DNA of 64,000 nucleotides, from NCBI RefSeq assembly GCF_001428895.1, contig NZ_LMJA01000012.1, positions 249,313-313,312 of the forward strand, read 5' to 3'. Position 1 is the first letter of the stretch, and every line of letters starts with the position of its first letter. Positions 60,189 through 64,000 of the stretch are shown here, piece after piece. This DNA comes from Mycobacterium sp. Root265. GTDB lineage: Bacteria; Actinomycetota; Actinomycetes; Mycobacteriales; Mycobacteriaceae. Position numbers and translations under genes: made by a program. A model generated the notes under the pieces. The model made no database searches, was not told the origin of the DNA, and saw only the letters and a program-made list of their open reading frames with translations.

Positions 60189-63100
60189 GCACGCACAACG
60201 TTCTGATCGCCAACCGCGGCGAGATCGCGGTGCGGCTCATCCGCGCCGCCCAGGGCCTCGGCATGCGCACCGTCGCGGTGTTCTCCGACGCCGACCGCGG
60301 CGCCCCGCATGTCGCGCTGGCCGATGACGCGGTACGGGTCGGACCCGCCGCGCCCCGGGACAGCTACCTGTGTACCGAGGCCATCCTCGCCGCGGCGGCA
60401 TCCTCCGGTGCCACCATCCTGCATCCCGGATACGGATTTCTTTCCGAGGACGCCGATTTCGCCGCCGCCGTGGAGGCCGCCGGCATCGCGTTCGCCGGGC
60501 CCACCCCGCATCAGCTGCGTGAGTTCGGGACCAAACACACCGCGCGGGCCGCAGCCCGGGCTGCCGGTGTGCCGATCTTCGCGGGTTCCGATCTGCTCGA
60601 CGATCCGGACGCCGCGGTGGCCGCCGCCGAGGTGATCGGCTATCCGGTGATGCTCAAGGCCACCGGCGGTGGCGGCGGTATCGGCATGCAGGTGTGCCGC
60701 ACCGCCGACGATCTGCGCTCGGCGTATCAGCGGGTGGTGTCCCAGGCCGAGCGCAGCTTCGGCTCGGCCGGTGTGTTCGTCGAGCGGTACGTGGAGAACG
60801 CCCGCCATGTCGAGGTGCAGATCTTCGGCGACGGCGCCGGACGGGTGCTGTCCCTGGGCGATCGGGACTGCTCGCTGCAGCGCCGGCACCAGAAGGTGAT
60901 CGAGGAGGCACCCGCGCCGGCGCTTCCCGATGCGATCCGTGAGCAACTGCACGCCACCTCGCGCGCGCTGGCCGCGTCGGTGAGCTACCGGTCGGCGGGC
61001 ACCGTCGAATTCGTCTACGACGCGGCACGCCAAGAGGCCTCGTTCCTCGAGGTCAACGCCCGCCTGCAGGTCGAACATCCCGTCACCGAGGCCGTCACCG
61101 GAGTGGACCTGGCCGCCTGGATGATGCGGCTGGCGGTCGGCGACGCGCGCATGCTCGACGAATACCCCTCCGGCACAGTGCCGGTGACCGGCCATTCGGT
61201 GGAGGCGCGTATCTACGCCGAGGACCCGACCCGCGACTACCGACCCAGCGTCGGCACCATCACCGCGGTCCGCTTTCCCGACCCCGAAGCCTTTCCCGAT
61301 GTCCGGGTGGACGGCTGGGTGCAGGACGGTACCGAGATCACCGCGTCCTACGATCCGCTGCTGGCCAAGGTCATCACCCGGGCCGAGGACCGCGACACCG
61401 CACTGACCCGGCTGGGCCAGGCGCTGGCCGGCACCGAGCTGCACGGCATCGAGGTCAACATCGGAATGCTCTGCGCGGCCATCGATCACGACGATGTGCG
61501 CGCGGCCCGGCACAGCACCGCCACCCTCGCCGGGGTCACCGACCCGCGGCCCCGCATCACCGTCGACCGGCCCGGCCTGCTGACCACCGTGCAGGATGTG
61601 CCCGGACGGATCGGGCTGTGGCAGGTCGGCGTGCCCCCCAGCGGCCCGATGGACGACCTGTCGTTCCGGCTCGGCAACCGCGCCCTGGGCAACCCGGAGA
61701 ACGCCGCCGGACTGGAGTGCACCGCGTCAGGTCCTGCGCTGCGGTTCACCCACCCGACCACGGTCTGCGTCACGGGCGCCGAATGCCTGGTGACCGTCGA
61801 CGGTGTGCCGGTCCCGATGTGGGAACCCGTGCAGATCCCCGCGGACGGTGTGCTCGATGTGGGCGCGGCCGAGACGATGGGCCTGCGCACCTATGTGCTG
61901 CTGGCCGGAGGTCTCGACGTGCCGGCCTACCTGGGCAGCGCCTCCACCTTCACCCTGGGCCGGTTCGGCGGGCACGGCGGTCGCGAGCTGCATGCCGGAG
62001 ATGTGTTGCGCACCCACCCGGCAACGGTCGAGTCCGATGGTCCCGTACCGCATGACGAGCGCCCCGCCTTCAGCACCGAATGGGAACTGGCCGTCACCGA
62101 AGGCCCGCACGGCGCACCGGAGTTCTTCACCCGCGGCGATATCGACACCCTGTTCGAGGCCGCCTACCGCGTGCACTTCAACTCCGCACGCACCGGTGTC
62201 CGGCTGGAAGGACCCAAACCGCAGTGGGCCCGCCCCGACGGCGGCGAGGCCGGCCTGCACCCGTCCAACATCCACGACAACGCCTACTCCGTCGGCGCCC
62301 TGGATTTCACCGGCGACACCCCGATCCTGCTCGGCCCCGACGGTCCCAGCCTCGGCGGATTCGTCTGCCCGGTCACCGTGGTGTCGGCGCAGCGCTGGAA
62401 ACTGGGGCAGCTACGCCCCGGTGACACGGTGCGATTCGTGCCGGTGCGCGCGGCCCAGGCACCGTCACGGGCCGCACTCGGAGTCCACCGGGTGGCCGGG
62501 CTACCCCGTGGCGGAGACGGCGATGACGGGGTGCTGGCCCGCCGGGCCGGTGTCGACGGCGCTCCGGCGGTCACCTACCGGCGCAGCGGCGATGACAACG
62601 TGCTCATCGAATACGGCGACATCGTCCTGGATCTCGCATTGCGGGCCCGGGTGCATGCCCTGCACACGCGGCTGGTGGGCAGCGCCACCGGGATTCTCGA
62701 CCTGACCCCGGGCATCCGTTCGCTGCAGGTGCACGTCGACCCGGACGTGCTGCCTATCCCCCGGCTGCTCGGCCTGTTGTCCGAGATCGAGGACGACCTG
62801 CCGGCCTCCTCGGAGCTGGTGGTCCCCAGCCGTCAGGTCCGGCTTCCGCTGAGCTGGGATGACCCGGCCACCCGCGAGGCGATCGCCCGGTACACCTCCG
62901 GGGTCCGCGATGACGCGCCGTGGTGTCCGTCCAACATCGAATTCATCCGGCGCATCAACGGTTTGGCCGGTCAGGCCGATGTCTACGACACGGTGTTCGC
63001 CGCGGAGTACCTGACCCTGGGTCTCGGCGACGTCTACCTGGGTGCGCCGGTGGCCACTCCGCTGGATCCCCGGCACCGGCTGGTCACCACCAAGTACAAC

Positions 63101-63793
63101 CCGGCCCGCACCTGGACCGCCGAGAACTCGGTCGGCATCGGCGGCGCCTACCTGTGCATCTACGGTATGGAGGGTCCGGGCGGCTATCAGTTCGTCGGCC
63201 GCACCACCCAGGTGTGGAGCCGGTACCGGCACACCGCACCGTTCGAGCCCGGCAGCCCCTGGCTGCTGCGATTCTTCGACCGGATCTCCTGGTACCCGGT
63301 GTCGGCCGAGGAACTGCTGGAGCTGCGCGCCGACATGGCCGCGGGCCGGGGTTCCGTCGACATCACCGACGGAACCTTCTCGTTGGCCGAGCACGACCGG
63401 TTCCTGGCCGACAACGCCGACGATATCGCCGCGTTCCGCGTCCAGCAGGCCACCGCCTTCGGCGCCGAACGGGCCGCCTGGGAGCGGGCCGGCGAATTCG
63501 ACCGGGCCGAGCGCGCCGCCACCAATGCCATTGTGCCGCAGAAGGACCTGGTGCTCGGTGACGGGGACCAACGCGTCGACGCACCGTTCTCGTCGAGCGT
63601 GTGGAAGGTCGATGTGGCCATCGGTGAACAGGTCGTCACCGGTCAACCGCTGCTGGCACTGGAGGCGATGAAGATGGAGACCGTCCTGCGCGCACCGTCC
63701 GACGGTGTGGTCACCCAGATCCTGGTCTCGGCGGGGCACCTGGTCGATCCCGGCACACCGCTGGTCGTCGTCGGCACCGGCGGTCGAGCATGA
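60185..63793 (+). CDS. Biotin-dependent urea/guanidine carboxylase
   Basis: This 1202-residue multidomain enzyme has a biotin carboxylase at about residues 3-450 (NRGEIAVRLIRAA, ATP-grasp loop MLKATGGGGGIGM, EVNARLQVEHPVTE). It is followed by a KipA/AHS2-type domain (about 460-775, starting ITVDRPGLLTTVQDVPG), a KipI/AHS1-type domain (about 795-1000), and a biotinyl domain at the end with EAMKMETV, Lys1163. It carboxylates urea to allophanate or guanidine to carboxyguanidine, using ATP and bicarbonate. The presence of both DUF1989 proteins favours guanidine. The GTG overlaps the upstream gene. All domains are complete. Confidence 0.93.
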   Translation: MSTHNVLIANRGEIAVRLIRAAQGLGMRTVAVFSDADRGAPHVALADDAVRVGPAAPRDSYLCTEAILAAAASSGATILHPGYGFLSEDADFAAAVEAAGIAFAGPTPHQLREFGTKHTARAAARAAGVPIFAGSDLLDDPDAAVAAAEVIGYPVMLKATGGGGGIGMQVCRTADDLRSAYQRVVSQAERSFGSAGVFVERYVENARHVEVQIFGDGAGRVLSLGDRDCSLQRRHQKVIEEAPAPALPDAIREQLHATSRALAASVSYRSAGTVEFVYDAARQEASFLEVNARLQVEHPVTEAVTGVDLAAWMMRLAVGDARMLDEYPSGTVPVTGHSVEARIYAEDPTRDYRPSVGTITAVRFPDPEAFPDVRVDGWVQDGTEITASYDPLLAKVITRAEDRDTALTRLGQALAGTELHGIEVNIGMLCAAIDHDDVRAARHSTATLAGVTDPRPRITVDRPGLLTTVQDVPGRIGLWQVGVPPSGPMDDLSFRLGNRALGNPENAAGLECTASGPALRFTHPTTVCVTGAECLVTVDGVPVPMWEPVQIPADGVLDVGAAETMGLRTYVLLAGGLDVPAYLGSASTFTLGRFGGHGGRELHAGDVLRTHPATVESDGPVPHDERPAFSTEWELAVTEGPHGAPEFFTRGDIDTLFEAAYRVHFNSARTGVRLEGPKPQWARPDGGEAGLHPSNIHDNAYSVGALDFTGDTPILLGPDGPSLGGFVCPVTVVSAQRWKLGQLRPGDTVRFVPVRAAQAPSRAALGVHRVAGLPRGGDGDDGVLARRAGVDGAPAVTYRRSGDDNVLIEYGDIVLDLALRARVHALHTRLVGSATGILDLTPGIRSLQVHVDPDVLPIPRLLGLLSEIEDDLPASSELVVPSRQVRLPLSWDDPATREAIARYTSGVRDDAPWCPSNIEFIRRINGLAGQADVYDTVFAAEYLTLGLGDVYLGAPVATPLDPRHRLVTTKYNPARTWTAENSVGIGGAYLCIYGMEGPGGYQFVGRTTQVWSRYRHTAPFEPGSPWLLRFFDRISWYPVSAEELLELRADMAAGRGSVDITDGTFSLAEHDRFLADNADDIAAFRVQQATAFGAERAAWERAGEFDRAERAATNAIVPQKDLVLGDGDQRVDAPFSSSVWKVDVAIGEQVVTGQPLLALEAMKMETVLRAPSDGVVTQILVSAGHLVDPGTPLVVVGTGGRA

Positions 63794-64000
63794 GCGCCGT
63801 GGCGCGGGTCCGCGCCGCCTACGCCGCCATCGAGGCCGCCGCCCGCCCGGAGATCTGGATCACCTTGCGGCCGTTGGCCGATGCGCTGGCCGATGCCGAA
63901 CAGGTCGACGCCCGGGATCAGCCGTCGCCGCTGGCAGGTCTGGTCGCCGCGGTGAAGAACAACATCGACATCGCCGGTATCGCGACCACCGCCGCGTGCC
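63790..64000 (+). CDS. Allophanate hydrolase (AtzF-type), N-terminal fragment
   Basis: Seventy codons are visible before the window ends. They read as the start of an amidase-signature enzyme: a helical N-terminus (RVRAAYAAIEAAARPEIWITL), PLAGLVAAVKNNIDIAGIATTAAC. The Lys in VKNNIDIAG is the catalytic Lys of amidase-signature enzymes. Allophanate hydrolase releases ammonia and carbon dioxide from allophanate, the last step after the carboxylase and DUF1989 proteins. The ATG overlaps the carboxylase stop (ATGA). Confidence 0.88.
   Translation, partial: MSAVARVRAAYAAIEAAARPEIWITLRPLADALADAEQVDARDQPSPLAGLVAAVKNNIDIAGIATTAAC

Overview
The window is high-GC chromosomal DNA from a mycobacterium, most likely a fast-growing Mycolicibacterium-type species. 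This rests on an intact 14-gene nuo operon preceded by an Rv3143-like gene, a mycobactin acyl-AMP ligase (MbtM), secreted DUF732 and DUF3887 proteins, many RTGA stop/start overlaps, several apparently leaderless genes, and acyl-CoA and F420-type oxidoreductase genes. No rRNA, tRNA, IS element or CRISPR array was seen.

Layout. 1-11372 (minus): an MbtH-like gene followed by a giant NRPS gene that runs off the left edge (C-A-PCP-E / C-A(N-methyltransferase)-PCP / C-A...). 11373-11926: an AT-richer divergent intergenic region. 11927-12370: a secreted DUF3887 protein. 12529-20213 (plus): a compact catabolic operon with a homogentisate-dioxygenase-like cupin, an alpha/beta hydrolase, a CaiB-type CoA transferase, an HMG-CoA-lyase-like enzyme, a TetR regulator, and an acyl-CoA dehydrogenase / kinase / DUF6285 trio that resembles LvaC-LvaA-LvaB, the 4-hydroxyacyl-CoA phosphorylation-elimination module. 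20231-22234: a methyltransferase, a SnoaL-like protein, a YceI protein and a degenerate receiver protein. 22419-37924: nuoA-N (type I NADH dehydrogenase) with a CRP-like site upstream. 37934-51504: a mixed lipid/redox region with an enoyl-CoA hydratase relative, TetR, a second kinase-fold protein, AraC, a Baeyer-Villiger-type monooxygenase, an LLM oxidoreductase, an amine oxidase, hydrolases and dehydrogenases. 51582-56950: a DUF732 protein, MbtM, DUF309, PucR, a GreA-like protein and a membrane protein. 57014-58431 (minus): an Imm5-like protein coupled to an unknown protein with an internal duplication. 58648-64000 (plus): a nitrogen-scavenging operon with two DUF1989 proteins, a urea/guanidine carboxylase and the start of allophanate hydrolase, behind GlnR-type boxes.

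How the parts work together. The nuo genes build complex I. The 12.5-20.2 kb operon should break down an unidentified acid through CoA thioesters. The right-edge operon should turn guanidine or urea into ammonia via allophanate under nitrogen control. The left-edge NRPS should make a peptide with a D-residue followed by an N-methylated residue.

Most unusual observations: (1) two nuo junctions (B/C and F/G) carry short GC-rich inserts whose only reading frame starts inside the upstream ATGA and stops inside the downstream ATGA, and the F/G insert is flanked by a perfect 8-bp direct repeat; related repeats sit at the 5' end of the CoA-transferase gene and inside nuoM. (2) The dioxygenase/CoA-transferase/Lva-like operon lacks the usual homogentisate pathway partners. 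(3) The NRPS matches no mycobacterial peptide I can name.
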